DNA of 64,000 bases, from positions 29,799-93,798 of the forward strand of contig NZ_JABXKF010000166.1 in assembly GCF_017115165.1 (NCBI RefSeq). Reading direction: 5' to 3'. The notes beneath the pieces are model-generated. The model saw nothing but the letters and a program-made list of their open reading frames with translations, had not been told where the DNA came from and did no database searches. The position numbers were made by a program, and so were the translations under genes. This stretch comes from Nostoc sp. LPT (lineage in GTDB: Bacteria > Cyanobacteriota > Cyanobacteriia > Cyanobacteriales > Nostocaceae). Position 1 is the first letter of the stretch; each line of letters begins with the position of its first letter. This document shows, in pieces, positions 23,949 to 34,049 of the stretch.

Positions 23949-25325
23949 ATGACTTTTGATTACGACCTGTTTGTAATTGGTGCGGGTTCTGGAGGTTTGG
24001 CGGCTTCCAAACGAGCGGCTAGCTACGGCGCAAAAGTAGCGATCGCTGAATATGATTTAGTTGGTGGCACTTGTGTGATTCGCGGTTGCGTTCCCAAAAA
24101 ACTCATGGTCTATGGCTCTCACTTTCCTGCACTGTTCAGTGAAGCTTCAGGCTATGGCTGGAAAGTGGGTAATGCTGAGTTTGACTGGGAATATTTCATC
24201 ACATCTATAGATAAGGAAGTTCGACGATTATCACAACTACACATCAGCTTCTTAGAAAAAGCCGGAGTAGAACTATTTTCCAGTCGCGCCACATTGGTAG
24301 ATCCTCACACCGTAGAAGTTGATGGACGTAAAGTTACAGCAGACAAAATTTTAATTGCTGTTGGTGGGCGTCCCATTAAGCCAGATTTATCAGGGATGGA
24401 ACATGGCATTACCTCCAACGAAATCTTTCATTTAAAAGAACAACCGAAACACATCGTTATTATTGGTGCTGGTTATATCGGCACGGAATTTGCTTGTATT
24501 ATGCGCGGTTTGGGTTCTGAGGTGACACAAATTACCAGAGGTGAAAAGATTTTGAATGGGTTTGATGAAGATGTCCGTATAGAAATTGAAGAGGGTATGA
24601 CGAACCACGGAATTCGCTTGATTAAGAATAATGTGGTGAAAGCAATTGAACGTGTCCCAGAAGGGTTGAAACTGACTTTATCAGGGAATGACCAAGAATC
24701 ATTAATTGCTGATGTGTTTTTAGTAGCGACCGGTCGAACCCCCAATGTAGATGGATTAGGTTTAGAAAACGCTGGGGTTGATGTTGTCGCCAGTTCTATG
24801 GAAGGGCCTGGATACCCTACCACAAGTGCGATCGCAGTCAATGAATATAGTCAAACTAGTCAACCGAATATCTTTGCTGTTGGCGATGTCACCGACCGAA
24901 TCAATTTAACTCCCGTGGCCATTGGCGAAGGTCGCGCCTTTGCTGATAGTGAATTTGGGGATAACCCTCGCGAATTCAGTCACGAAACTGTTCCCACAGC
25001 CATATTTTCTAACCCAGAAGCCGCGACAGTCGGCTGGACAGAAGCCGACGCACGGGAAAAACTCGGTGATGCCGTCAAAATTTTTCGCACTCGCTTCCGC
25101 CCCATGTACCATAGTTTGACTGGTAAGCAAGAGAAGACAATGATGAAGTTGGTGGTTGATAGCAACACCGACAAAGTTTTAGGCGCTCACATGGTAGGTG
25201 AAGGTGCAGCTGAAATTATCCAAGGTGTGGCGATCGCACTCAAGATGGGCGCAACTAAAAAAGACTTTGATGCCACTGTGGGCATTCATCCCTCATCGGC
25301 AGAGGAATTTGTCACAATGCGCTAA
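23949..25325 (+). CDS. gor: Glutathione reductase
   Basis: This FAD/NADPH enzyme regenerates reduced glutathione. The 458-residue product has an N-terminal FAD site (VIGAGSGGLAASKRAA), the redox disulfide GGTCVIRGCVPKKLMVY (two Cys five apart), the second nucleotide-binding motif GAGYIGTEFACIMRGLG, the FAD-contacting FAVGDVTDRINLTPVAIGEGR, and the C-terminal interface HPSSAEEFVTM with the catalytic His. GCVPKKLMVY, rather than the dihydrolipoamide dehydrogenase form CIPSK, supports glutathione as substrate. The residues after the NADPH motif (QITRGEKILNGFDED) are typical of cyanobacterial and plant enzymes. Confidence 0.95.
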   Translation: MTFDYDLFVIGAGSGGLAASKRAASYGAKVAIAEYDLVGGTCVIRGCVPKKLMVYGSHFPALFSEASGYGWKVGNAEFDWEYFITSIDKEVRRLSQLHISFLEKAGVELFSSRATLVDPHTVEVDGRKVTADKILIAVGGRPIKPDLSGMEHGITSNEIFHLKEQPKHIVIIGAGYIGTEFACIMRGLGSEVTQITRGEKILNGFDEDVRIEIEEGMTNHGIRLIKNNVVKAIERVPEGLKLTLSGNDQESLIADVFLVATGRTPNVDGLGLENAGVDVVASSMEGPGYPTTSAIAVNEYSQTSQPNIFAVGDVTDRINLTPVAIGEGRAFADSEFGDNPREFSHETVPTAIFSNPEAATVGWTEADAREKLGDAVKIFRTRFRPMYHSLTGKQEKTMMKLVVDSNTDKVLGAHMVGEGAAEIIQGVAIALKMGATKKDFDATVGIHPSSAEEFVTMR

Positions 25326-25437
25326 TAAAACTTAGGAGTGAGGAGTTGTGAGTTATGAATTATAAGTAAGCCACAAAAAATGATAAATAAAAATTTATCA
25401 ACACTCAATAATTTTTAACTCCAAACTATTTACAACT

Positions 25438-26073
25438 TTGGACTACATATATCTTCACGGCTTTGCTTCCAGCCCTAAATCTGCTAAAGCGCGGAATATA
25501 AGCGATCGCTTTACTCAAATTCAGACAAAGCTGATAATTCCCGATTTCAATACTGGCGATTTTTCCCAATTGACAATTACTCGTCAGCTCGCTCAAGTTG
25601 CCGCAGAATTCAGCAATGATTCTACACCAGTAACCCTCATTGGCTCAAGTTTGGGTGGTTTGACTGCTGCCCACTTGGGACAACAAAACTTACAAGTACA
25701 ACGCTTAGTTTTGCTAGCACCAGCTTTTGGGTTTTTATCCCATTGGTTGCCCAAACTAGGGGATGAAGAAGTACAGCGTTGGCAGCAAGAAAAATATATT
25801 ATGGTCTACCACTATGGAGAGCAGCGATCGCTTGCCTTAAGTTACGATTTCGTTACAGATGCTGCCCAATACCAAGAAAAGCTTTTGCAACGCCCTATCT
25901 CCACACTGATTTTGCATGGCAAAAAGGATGAAGTCATTCCGATCAAAGCTAGTCGTGACTTTGCGCGATTGCGTCCTTGGGTGGAGTTAGTCGAACTCGA
26001 TAGTGACCACGCCTTGGGTAATGTTATGGAAGAAATTTGGCAAGCAATTCGCCTCTTTTGCCAATTACCTTGA
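25438..26073 (+). CDS. YqiA/UPF0227-like esterase (alpha/beta hydrolase)
   Basis: A compact hydrolase of 211 residues. It begins with DYIYLHGFASSPKSAKA, the typical start of YqiA-like esterases, and has the nucleophile elbow GSSLGGLTAAHLG (Ser about 78), a late Asp in LILHGKKDEVIP, and the catalytic His in DSDHALGN. The start is a TTG at 25438: there is no in-frame ATG upstream before a stop, and the conserved YIYLHGF begins at residue 3, so a non-ATG start is required unless the true start has been lost. It is 112 bp downstream of gor on the same strand. Substrate unknown; short-chain ester cleavage is likely. Confidence 0.82.
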   Translation: MDYIYLHGFASSPKSAKARNISDRFTQIQTKLIIPDFNTGDFSQLTITRQLAQVAAEFSNDSTPVTLIGSSLGGLTAAHLGQQNLQVQRLVLLAPAFGFLSHWLPKLGDEEVQRWQQEKYIMVYHYGEQRSLALSYDFVTDAAQYQEKLLQRPISTLILHGKKDEVIPIKASRDFARLRPWVELVELDSDHALGNVMEEIWQAIRLFCQLP

Positions 26074-26100
26074 AGTTGTAAAATATTAGACTCACACATA

Positions 26101-26166
26101 ACTAATGTCCTTAGTCATTTGTCCTTTGTTAGTTACTAATGACCAATGACTAATGACTAATGACTA
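26101..26166. repeat. Heptamer short tandem repeats (TGACTAA)
   Basis: Runs of ATGACTA and ATGACCA units, with GTCCTTTG, lead straight into the hisC start; the chosen ATG itself is in the last repeat copy (ATGACTAAAACT). Confidence 0.65.
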
Positions 26167-27324
26167 ATGACTAAAACTATGCTTCCCTTCATCCGGTCAG
26201 ATTTAGCCCAATTCACCGCCTATAAACCTCATCCTAGCAGCGATACAGCCGATGTCGCCACACAGTTTGATCGGTTAGATACAAATGAAAGCCCCTACGA
26301 TTTACCACCTGAGTTAAAAGAGAAGCTGGCATGGACGTATCAGCAAGTAATTGAAACAAATCGTTATCCAGATGGCGGACATGAAACACTTAAGGATGTG
26401 ATCGCCGAATACGTCAATCAATCAGCTGCCCTCTCATCATCCTTATTTACTGCTGCCAATATTTCTGTTGGTAATGGTTCAGATGAACTAATCCGCTCTT
26501 TATTAGTCGCCACCTGTCTAGGAGGAGAAGGGTCAATTTTAGTTGCCAATCCTACTTTCTCAATGTACGGGATTTTGGCGCAAACATTGGGCATTCCTGT
26601 AGTGGCAGTGGGGAGAAATGAAACAAATTTTGAAATTGACATAAGCGCTGCACAGTCTGCGCTCGAACAAACTCAAAATCCTCCGATTCGCGTAGTTTTC
26701 GTAGTACATCCCAATTCGCCGACTGCCAACAGTTTAACTGAGGCAGAGTTGGCATGGTTAAGAAGTTTGCCAGAGCATATTTTGGTAGTAATTGATGAAG
26801 CTTACTTTGAATTCAGTGAAATTACTTTAGTAGGTGAATTAGCACAGCGTCCTAATTGGGTAATATTACGCACTTTTTCTAAAGCTTTCCGATTGGCATC
26901 TCTCCGTATAGGTTATTGCGTCGCTCATCCCGAAGCGATCGCCATTTTAGAAAAAGTTCGTTTACCTTACAATCTCCCCAGTTTTTCCATAGCAGCAGCA
27001 TTAGTTGGTTTACAAAATCGTACACTCTTGCTGGAATCAATTCCCCAAACCCTGAGTGAACGAGCTAAACTCATCGAAATTTTATCCCAGCAATCAGAAC
27101 TACAAATTACCCCAAGTGCTGCCAACTTTATTTACCTGCGTCTTAAACCAAATGGCTTTAATTCACAAGAAGCTGCTTTAAAAACTTTCCACCAGAAACT
27201 TAGAACACTGGGCACTCTTGTACGATACATTAGCGGAGGATTGCGAATTACTGTCGGAACGATAGAAGAAAACGCCCGCACCGTTAATCGAGTAAAAGCT
27301 GCTTTGTCCAATTTGTCATCTTAG
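26167..27324 (+). CDS. hisC: Histidinol-phosphate aminotransferase
   Basis: This PLP enzyme converts imidazole-acetol phosphate to histidinol phosphate. The 385-residue product shows the N-terminal DTNESPYDLP substrate segment, NRYPDGG, GNGSDELIRSL (phosphate anchor), the PLP-contacting HPNSPTANSL and VVIDEAYFEF, and the Schiff-base lysine in RTFSKAFRLASLRIGY. The C-terminal Arg for the carboxylate is in SGGLRITVGT. An ATG four codons downstream (MLPFIRSDL) may be the true start, because the first residues come from the upstream short repeats. Confidence 0.95.
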   Translation: MTKTMLPFIRSDLAQFTAYKPHPSSDTADVATQFDRLDTNESPYDLPPELKEKLAWTYQQVIETNRYPDGGHETLKDVIAEYVNQSAALSSSLFTAANISVGNGSDELIRSLLVATCLGGEGSILVANPTFSMYGILAQTLGIPVVAVGRNETNFEIDISAAQSALEQTQNPPIRVVFVVHPNSPTANSLTEAELAWLRSLPEHILVVIDEAYFEFSEITLVGELAQRPNWVILRTFSKAFRLASLRIGYCVAHPEAIAILEKVRLPYNLPSFSIAAALVGLQNRTLLLESIPQTLSERAKLIEILSQQSELQITPSAANFIYLRLKPNGFNSQEAALKTFHQKLRTLGTLVRYISGGLRITVGTIEENARTVNRVKAALSNLSS

Positions 27325-27332
27325 CAATTTAC

Positions 27333-27887
27333 TCAGTAATTAAACCTGCTATTCACCTCGCTGCCCAAACGGCGAACTACTCCCACTGTTTGTGGTAGCA
27401 CACCCACTAAAAGAGCAAAAGCAACATCCGGCAAAAGAGCCACTATTTCTGGTGGAAAGTATTGTTCAAATTGATCGAGAATTTTCTGGACTCGCTGCCC
27501 AGGCACTGGGTTTTCTGTAATTTGTTTGATTAATCGAATCCACTGTCGCCTAATCTTGTAAGCATTCTGGCGTTCTTCATTAGATTCAGGAGTTAATAAA
27601 GAAAAATTACCTATAGGCAGTGCCTTTTGGCAATCACAATCGTAATCCCCACCTACAGCAGCCCCAGGCCCAGCAAACTCTGCATGATAGCGTTTAAAGA
27701 GTATTAATCCATTTTGTCTACGACTATTGACAATGAAAACTTCTCCACTGTGCAAACGTGTAAGGATATCCGAGCCTGGCGATTGCTCAGTTCCATCTGA
27801 CATGATAACAGAGTCAAGGAAAGTTGTTTCAGGGTAATAAATTGATACCATAGAGGTCTGATAGCGTCGATGCTGTTCGCTATCCAT
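27333..27887 (-). CDS. Conserved hypothetical protein
   Basis: Function not recognised. The ATG at 27887 (MDSEQHRRYQ) is favoured; an upstream ATG at 27926 would add 13 residues. The 184-residue product has a mixed N-terminal half (SMVSIYYPETTFLDSV, FIVNSRRQNGLILFKRY), two Cys in GDYDCDCQ, a basic helical middle (RRQWIRLIKQI), and a hydrophobic C-terminal segment (IVALLPDVAFALLVGVLP) long enough to cross or touch a membrane. It is convergent with hisC, 8 bp apart. Confidence 0.65.
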   Translation of the reverse strand: MDSEQHRRYQTSMVSIYYPETTFLDSVIMSDGTEQSPGSDILTRLHSGEVFIVNSRRQNGLILFKRYHAEFAGPGAAVGGDYDCDCQKALPIGNFSLLTPESNEERQNAYKIRRQWIRLIKQITENPVPGQRVQKILDQFEQYFPPEIVALLPDVAFALLVGVLPQTVGVVRRLGSEVNSRFNY

Positions 27888-27926
27888 GTTTTTTAAACTT
27901 TTAATGAATGTTGTTGTAGTATGCAC

Positions 27927-28781
27927 TTCAAAACAGAATTAGCTGTTATATCAAATCAAGTTTTTGAATTTTTTTATTATCAAGATTTTTCTGGTCAATC
28001 CAACTAAAAATAGCAATATAAAGGCGTTGTTTCAGTAATTGAGTGATTATATTTTAAGAGATTTAACTAGATTTGTCTGTAAACTATACTAATATTTTCT
28101 TAAAGTTTTTATAAAGATGAATATCTTAATTACAAAGTTATTATGAGGAAATAATGATTTCTTTCAACGCGATTTCGCCTATAGTTCCGATTATAGTCCA
28201 TTTTCATCTATATCGAATCCTTTCAAAAAATTGTTAACCATAAATCCCAAAAGATAAATTTAATATTTTTTAATATTAAAAATATTTACCGAAAAGATAA
28301 TTTGTTTATACGGATGAGGGAATTTTTCGTAAAAATTTTAAATCAAATATTATTTTGAGAAAAAATTATCAAAAGCTATTTACTCGTTTCGGAGATTACA
28401 AACATGTTTTAGTTTTGATCTATAGGACTCCTATTTGATTGTATGAAAAAACTCAGTATAACTGAAAGAGCCTTCTTTATCGTTAGCTCTTGCCTGCTAA
28501 ACCAAGTAAGTCCTCCAAATTAAAGCGGATTTCTATGGATATTTAGCTAAGATTGGCTAGATTTATAATTAACCCTCGTCTATTTTAAAAGCTGGAGTTC
28601 TTAAGAAAAATATATTTTTTAGTCCTAACTTAAGTTTTGAGCTTTCTCTAAGTCAAAAGAACTATGATTCTCAAGGTAGACGTGGTTTAACTTAGTTTGT
28701 GCTTGATTACCGCTATGAATTATAGATTTTATCGAATTAATTGGAATGGAACACAAAACTTGACAATTGCCAAAACAAAAT
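27927..28781. other. 855-bp AT-rich intergenic region, no gene seen
   Basis: Very AT-rich, with short inverted A/T stretches near 28255-28290 (TTTAATATTTTTTAATATTAAA). No frame with coding character, no tRNA and no GC hairpin. The size is unusual beside two small minus-strand genes, so an unrecognised RNA is not excluded. Confidence 0.4.
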
Positions 28782-29432
28782 TCAGAGAATGGAATCAGCA
28801 CTCAGGTGCTTGTGCAATAACATCTGGCTTGAGCGTCTTAGAAGAAATGTATTCCAATTAGATTCGACTTTATGTACTCGATATCCCAGTTTGAAATAAA
28901 GCTGTCTTGCTTGATGGTTATTTTCTAAAACATGGAGATATAAGTCTTGAAATCCCCACTCGCGAGAGACTTTTTCACAGCTAGTAAGCAATCCTGAAGC
29001 CACACCATGTCTACGGTATTTTGGGTGAACCGCTAAATTAGATAAGTAAGGAAAACCTACACCAACTTGGCTCCATAAATCACTACTATAACGTACACCC
29101 AGTTCCACACTTCCCACTAAGTTATTAGCTTCACCAGTAGTAGATTCAAGGGCAACTAAGCAAATATGGCGGGGCGTGGGTGATGCCATCCGATGCCTTA
29201 AGTCTTCGTAAATACCCAGACGTAGCAACGGGAAAGCCCATCCCCATATACCATTGTGGGAGTGAAAGCTTTCAGTAATAATTTGGGCAACACCAATCAA
29301 ATCAGCCGATGTAGCTGTACGAATTTGGAATTGGTAGGAAGCTGGATCGATTGGCTGTTGGTGGTATGGGTGAAAAAACCGATATTTCAAGGCTAGTTTA
29401 GTATTGATTTTATTCAACAAAAATTTTCTCAA
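28782..29432 (-). CDS. GNAT-family N-acetyltransferase
   Basis: A 216-residue product. The GNAT core runs from about residue 35 (FQIRTATSADLIGVAQII) to 200. The acetyl-CoA pyrophosphate loop is in VHPKYRRHGVASGLLTSCEK (a variant of the Q/R-x-x-G-x-G/A signature), followed by LYLHVLENNHQARQLYFKLGYRV, the typical beta5-alpha4 segment. The preceding strand SNLAVHP fits motif A. The acceptor substrate cannot be told from the sequence. A 30-residue basic N-terminal extension precedes the domain. It is an isolated gene with long intergenic regions on both sides. Confidence 0.87.
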   Translation of the reverse strand: MRKFLLNKINTKLALKYRFFHPYHQQPIDPASYQFQIRTATSADLIGVAQIITESFHSHNGIWGWAFPLLRLGIYEDLRHRMASPTPRHICLVALESTTGEANNLVGSVELGVRYSSDLWSQVGVGFPYLSNLAVHPKYRRHGVASGLLTSCEKVSREWGFQDLYLHVLENNHQARQLYFKLGYRVHKVESNWNTFLLRRSSQMLLHKHLSADSIL

Positions 29433-30450
29433 ATATCCTAAAACAAGATTTAAACTAAATCATAACTTTAGAGTTGCCCAGGAGATTTAACTGAACCAGT
29501 ATTGCTAATTCACTTTTGCTTGTCGATTAAACAAATTTTTACACTTTAGTTTAAAGTTTTATAACCAGCATTTTTGAAAGAGTATTAGGAGTTACAACTT
29601 CATAAATCTATAACCTTAAATTCAGTAGATTCATTGCATCCCTTGTTTTAGGTAGTCAGAATATCAAACTGATTGCCACAAAAGCATCTGTAAAGTGATA
29701 GAGCTTTGAATGAGTGGGCAGAGGAATAGCATAACTTGTCCGTAAGCAGCATCTCCGAAATTGTTAAGTAAGTACACTATTGGCAAACTCTGGTTTAAAA
29801 CCACCCTTGCTTGCAGTACTGAACTTGTTTTTGCAGTTGCCGCTACACTGACACTACTTTGCTACCAAGTCATTCAAATAGGCTGTACAGGTACTGGGAC
29901 AAGAATCTGCAAGGTTCTCTAATCCCTAATCTCTAACTCCTCAACGACTACCACTTGTCTTAATGATAGTTCTGATTGCTAAATTAGAAAGAGGTATTTG
30001 TCTAATAGTATACTTTGGCTTTAAATCTTAATTGTTCTAATTTGGCTGACTCTACCATGACTACCATAAATAAAATTTACCTGCAAGTGTTATTACAACA
30101 GCTGCAAAGGGAAAACTTAATATGCAGCTTTATCTGGATTTTTCAGCTGGCTATGAGCGCTGTATGTATTATCATACATTGCTCACAGGAGGTGAAAAAA
30201 GATTTGGCAAGCAAGCGTCGACTCTGTAAAACTAAAACTGACAATGAAAGCAATTACACTGCACCAACGCAAACGGTAATCGGTACAAGCAAATGAGACG
30301 AATTACTGTGAGTAAACGCTTCTACACTCAGCAGTCATGTAGCCAAACAGCCCTATTGGTCGAAATGCTCTGCTCTTACCTGACTCAGAAAAATCCTTAC
30401 CTGATCAGATTATTCTTTATCCGACTGCCGTTGCAGCAGGAAAGCGGTGC
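29433..30450. other. 1-kb intergenic region upstream of cyaC; doubtful small frame inside
   Basis: The only sizeable frame is on the plus strand, 30057-30296 from an ATG (MTTINKIYLQVLLQQLQREN), with one hydrophobic segment (SFIWIFQLAMSAVCIIIH) and a basic tail. It could encode a small membrane protein, but there is no clear ribosome-binding site or known family. The rest shows no structure I could interpret. cyaC is preceded by AGGAAAG. Confidence 0.4.
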
Positions 30451-33400
30451 ATGAAATCCCAAGCAAACAGTAAGCCTAAAATTTTGGTTGTCGATGATGA
30501 ACCAGACAACCTTGACTTGCTTTACCGCACTTTCTATCGTGATTATAAGGTGCTAAGGGCAACCTCTGGCCCTGCGGCCCTCGATCTGCTGGCTCAAGAG
30601 GGAGAGATCGCGGTGATCATCTCCGATCAGCGGATGCCAATGATGAGCGGTACAGAATTTTTGAGCCTGACAGCAACTCAATATCCAGATATTATCCGGA
30701 TTATTTTAACTGGCTACACCGATGTCGAAGACCTGGTGGAAGCAATCAACGCTGGTAAGGTATTTAAATATGTCACTAAACCGTGGGAAGCGGAGGAACT
30801 CAAAGCAGTGGTACGCCAAGCTTTGGATACCCACAATGTTCTCAAAGCCAGAACCCGCGAACTTACTCGCACACTCCGTCAAGAATCGCTGCTGAATACC
30901 GTTACCAATACGATTCGCAGTGCTTTAGACTACAGACAAATTTTGCAAGCAATTGTAGATACAGTGGGTCACATGTTGGAAGTGGATGTCTGTCTGTTGC
31001 GTCCCTTCCAAGATGAGCAGTTGGCGGATAAAGGGTTTATTTATCAGAAGCCTCTTTCTGAAGAGGCAGAGGTGCAGGAGAGTAAAGGGGAAGTGGCAGT
31101 AAGTCTTTCCCCTCTGCCCGCCATATCCTCTGCTCCCCCTCTGTCTCTTTTGGCTCAGACGGTGTGGGAAACCCGTGAAGTCCAGGTGATTCATGATGCA
31201 ATTGATGATGAGCGCATTCACGGTAACACTCCCGAACTGCGCGAGCGTGCGGAAGCTTTTGCTGCTGCTAACATTTGTTCTAGTTTAGTTGTGCCATTGA
31301 TCTGTCAACAAGAACTGATGGCAGTGCTGGCATTGCACCAGTGTTCTCTGCCTCGCTTCTGGGGTGATGATGAGGTGCAGTTAGTACTGATGGTAACAGA
31401 TCAGGCAGCCTTAGCTTTGTCTCAAGCTTATGCTTACGAACAAGTACGTGCCCTTGCCAAGCGAGAGAGCTTGATTAATACGATTACTAGCGCGATTCGC
31501 TCTAGCCTAGATCCTCAAGATATCTTTGCAGCAATTACCAAGCAATTGGGACAAGCTTTACAAGTCGATGGCTGCGTCCTATCTTTGTGGACTGAGGAAG
31601 ATGAGTTTGTTGAGTGTGTGGGCTTGTATGACAGTTTTCAACATCTAGAAAATTTAAGCTCGGCAGCCCCAGACAATAACTTAAGTAGTAATAATCACCT
31701 ACCAAGGCAGAGATTACCCTATTCTCAAGTATCTATTCAGGAGAATCCAATCCTCCAACAAATGCTACAGACACTTGAACCTGTAGTAATTGGTAATGTG
31801 AGTCATTCTCCCTCTGATGTGCGGGGTTTTGATTTGCCTTTAAAAATGCCAGCGCGATCGCTAATGTTTGTGCCATTATTGGCTGATGGTAAATGTATTG
31901 GTAGTATTACTTTACATGAAGGTAAAAAAGTCCGCCAATGGTTGCCATCTGATATTGATTTAGCCAAAGCAGTAGCAGCGCAAGCCGCGATCGCTGTGCA
32001 GCAGTCACACTTATATCAAAAAACTCGTCAACAAGCTGAACGCTTACTGGAATTAGACAAACAAAAAACCGAATTTTTCCAAAATATTTCCCATGAGTTT
32101 CGCACACCGATTACCTTGATTCAAGGGCCTTTAGAGTCGGCGGTGGCGGCTGGTGAGGGATTATCTTACTCTCAAAGTGCGATCGCCCTACGTAACTCCC
32201 GCCGTCTCCTGCGACTGGTAAATCAACTCCTGGATTTACAACGCCTGAATGCGGGGAGAATGCAGCCAAATTTCCATCCCTGCGATTTAGTCGAATTTGT
32301 CAGCCAAATAGTGGAATCTTTTCGTCCCTACTGTGAGAAAAAGAGACTGCATCTCCTCACCCAGTTAGATGAGTGTTCGACGGTGTACTTAGACATGGAA
32401 AAATTTGACAAGGTGGTTTATAACCTCTTGTCAAATGCCATGAAGTTTACTCCCGAAGGTGGCACGATTGATGTTCGACTAAAATCTGAGCGCGATCGCT
32501 GCATCTTGCAAGTACAAGATACTGGAATTGGTATTATTAAAGAACAAATTCCTCACCTATTTGAGCGCTTTCGCCAAGCTGAAGGTTCAGCAAATCGCTC
32601 CTATGAAGGCAGTGGTTTGGGTTTAGCTTTAGTTAAAGAATTAGTAGAATTACATGGTGGTCAAGTCAGTGTGGAATCAGTCTATGGTGAAGGTACTACC
32701 TTTAGTTTATGGCTGGTGACTGGAAATGCTCATTTACCTGCACAGCAAGTACTAGAAACGCCTACCGAACTGAATACCAGCCGCGCTAGCGTAGAATTGG
32801 CTGATTTAGAACTAGTAGAGTCAACAACAGACAATATTGAAGATATTACAATAAACCTCTCCCCCAGTGTTGATACTAAAGACTCAGCACTTAAGACTCA
32901 GCACTCAATTTTAGTTGTAGATGACAACCCCGATTTGCGAACCTATGTATCTGAAATTTTCCGCCGCAATGGCTATCATGTACAGACAGCTCGTAACGGT
33001 CATGAAGGGCACAGTAAAGCTAAGGAAATTATACCCAGCTTGATTGTGACTGACTTAATGATGCCCTTAGTGAGCGGACTTGAGATGATTCAGATGATCC
33101 GCAATGAGGAGACGTTGAAAGGAACACCAATCATTCTGCTGACAGCGAAAGTAGATGAAGAAACCCGCATCGAAGGTACAGAATATGGCGCGGACGCTTA
33201 TTTAGCAAAACCATTTAACGATCGGGAACTTTTGGCGGAAGTTCGGAATCTTTTAGCGTTGAAAGAAAATGAACGGCGCATTGTGGAGTTAAATACTTAT
33301 TTAACAGAATCGGTGCTAAAGCGCTTTTTGCCTGCTGTATTAGTGCAAAAAGCCGCAATCGGAGATTTAACGTTAGATTTGCGCCCAGAACCACGCTTAA

Positions 33401-33981
33401 TTACAGTTTTGTTTAGCGACATTGTGGGTTTTACACAGCTAGCAAATACTCTCAGATCCCGACGAGTTGCAGAGTTGCTAAATGAATATTTAGAAGCCAT
33501 GACCAAAGTTGTCTTTAGCAATGGCGGTACTGTAGATAAATTTATGGGAGATGCTATCTTAGCTTTGTATGGAGCGCCGGAAGAACTAACTCCTAATGAA
33601 CAAGTACGTCGTGCTATTAATACAGCAAGAGCAATGCACCGCTCACTGGCTGACTTAAACCAGCGCTGGCGAGAGCAAGGTGTATTCGATAGCGACAAAC
33701 TTACTAGCGTACAATTTCGGTGCGGTATTCACCAAGGTACTGCTGTTGTGGGGATGTTTGGTAGCGCTGAACGTGCCGATTATACAGCTATTGGCCCAAG
33801 TGTAAATATTGCCGCAAGGTTGCAAGCTGCTGCTGTTCCCGGTACAATCCTGGTTTCTGCTGCCGTAGCAGATTATTTACAGGAAGGAGCAATTACTAAA
33901 GGTAAGCCGTTAGAACTTAAAGGAGTAGATGAAACAGTTTTGACTTTCGCTGTTTCACCAGAGGTAATGGTTAATCGCTAA
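30451..33981 (+). CDS. cyaC: CyaC-type hybrid sensor kinase / class III adenylate cyclase
   Basis: The 1176-residue soluble protein has the domain order of cyanobacterial CyaC: receiver 1 (about 10-125, VVDDEPDN, IISDQRMP), two GAF-like domains (about 150-530), a histidine kinase (phospho-acceptor in FFQNISHEFRTPITL, His about 547; N box NLLSNAMKFTPEGG; DTGIGI; GSGLGLALVKEL), receiver 2 (about 819-935, ILVVDDN, Asp in VTDLMMPL), and a C-terminal cyclase (about 980-1170) with both metal Asp residues in FSDIVGFTQL and FMGDAILALYG and the transition-state region GPSVNIAARLQ. The kinase probably phosphorylates receiver 2 to control cAMP production. Two repeat-derived insertions lie in loops (about residues 195-230 and 803-817). 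The next gene starts 68 bp downstream. Confidence 0.93.
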   Translation: MKSQANSKPKILVVDDEPDNLDLLYRTFYRDYKVLRATSGPAALDLLAQEGEIAVIISDQRMPMMSGTEFLSLTATQYPDIIRIILTGYTDVEDLVEAINAGKVFKYVTKPWEAEELKAVVRQALDTHNVLKARTRELTRTLRQESLLNTVTNTIRSALDYRQILQAIVDTVGHMLEVDVCLLRPFQDEQLADKGFIYQKPLSEEAEVQESKGEVAVSLSPLPAISSAPPLSLLAQTVWETREVQVIHDAIDDERIHGNTPELRERAEAFAAANICSSLVVPLICQQELMAVLALHQCSLPRFWGDDEVQLVLMVTDQAALALSQAYAYEQVRALAKRESLINTITSAIRSSLDPQDIFAAITKQLGQALQVDGCVLSLWTEEDEFVECVGLYDSFQHLENLSSAAPDNNLSSNNHLPRQRLPYSQVSIQENPILQQMLQTLEPVVIGNVSHSPSDVRGFDLPLKMPARSLMFVPLLADGKCIGSITLHEGKKVRQWLPSDIDLAKAVAAQAAIAVQQSHLYQKTRQQAERLLELDKQKTEFFQNISHEFRTPITLIQGPLESAVAAGEGLSYSQSAIALRNSRRLLRLVNQLLDLQRLNAGRMQPNFHPCDLVEFVSQIVESFRPYCEKKRLHLLTQLDECSTVYLDMEKFDKVVYNLLSNAMKFTPEGGTIDVRLKSERDRCILQVQDTGIGIIKEQIPHLFERFRQAEGSANRSYEGSGLGLALVKELVELHGGQVSVESVYGEGTTFSLWLVTGNAHLPAQQVLETPTELNTSRASVELADLELVESTTDNIEDITINLSPSVDTKDSALKTQHSILVVDDNPDLRTYVSEIFRRNGYHVQTARNGHEGHSKAKEIIPSLIVTDLMMPLVSGLEMIQMIRNEETLKGTPIILLTAKVDEETRIEGTEYGADAYLAKPFNDRELLAEVRNLLALKENERRIVELNTYLTESVLKRFLPAVLVQKAAIGDLTLDLRPEPRLITVLFSDIVGFTQLANTLRSRRVAELLNEYLEAMTKVVFSNGGTVDKFMGDAILALYGAPEELTPNEQVRRAINTARAMHRSLADLNQRWREQGVFDSDKLTSVQFRCGIHQGTAVVGMFGSAERADYTAIGPSVNIAARLQAAAVPGTILVSAAVADYLQEGAITKGKPLELKGVDETVLTFAVSPEVMVNR

Positions 33982-34049
33982 AATTTAGACTGGTATTTTA
34001 AAGCATTACCAATGAGTAAAAGTGCATAATCATATCCAGTTTATATAAT

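Noticed and set aside
30015..30296. Small plus-strand frame upstream of cyaC
   Set aside because: It has one hydrophobic stretch, but start-site context is poor and no family is recognised; kept only as a note in the intergenic entry.
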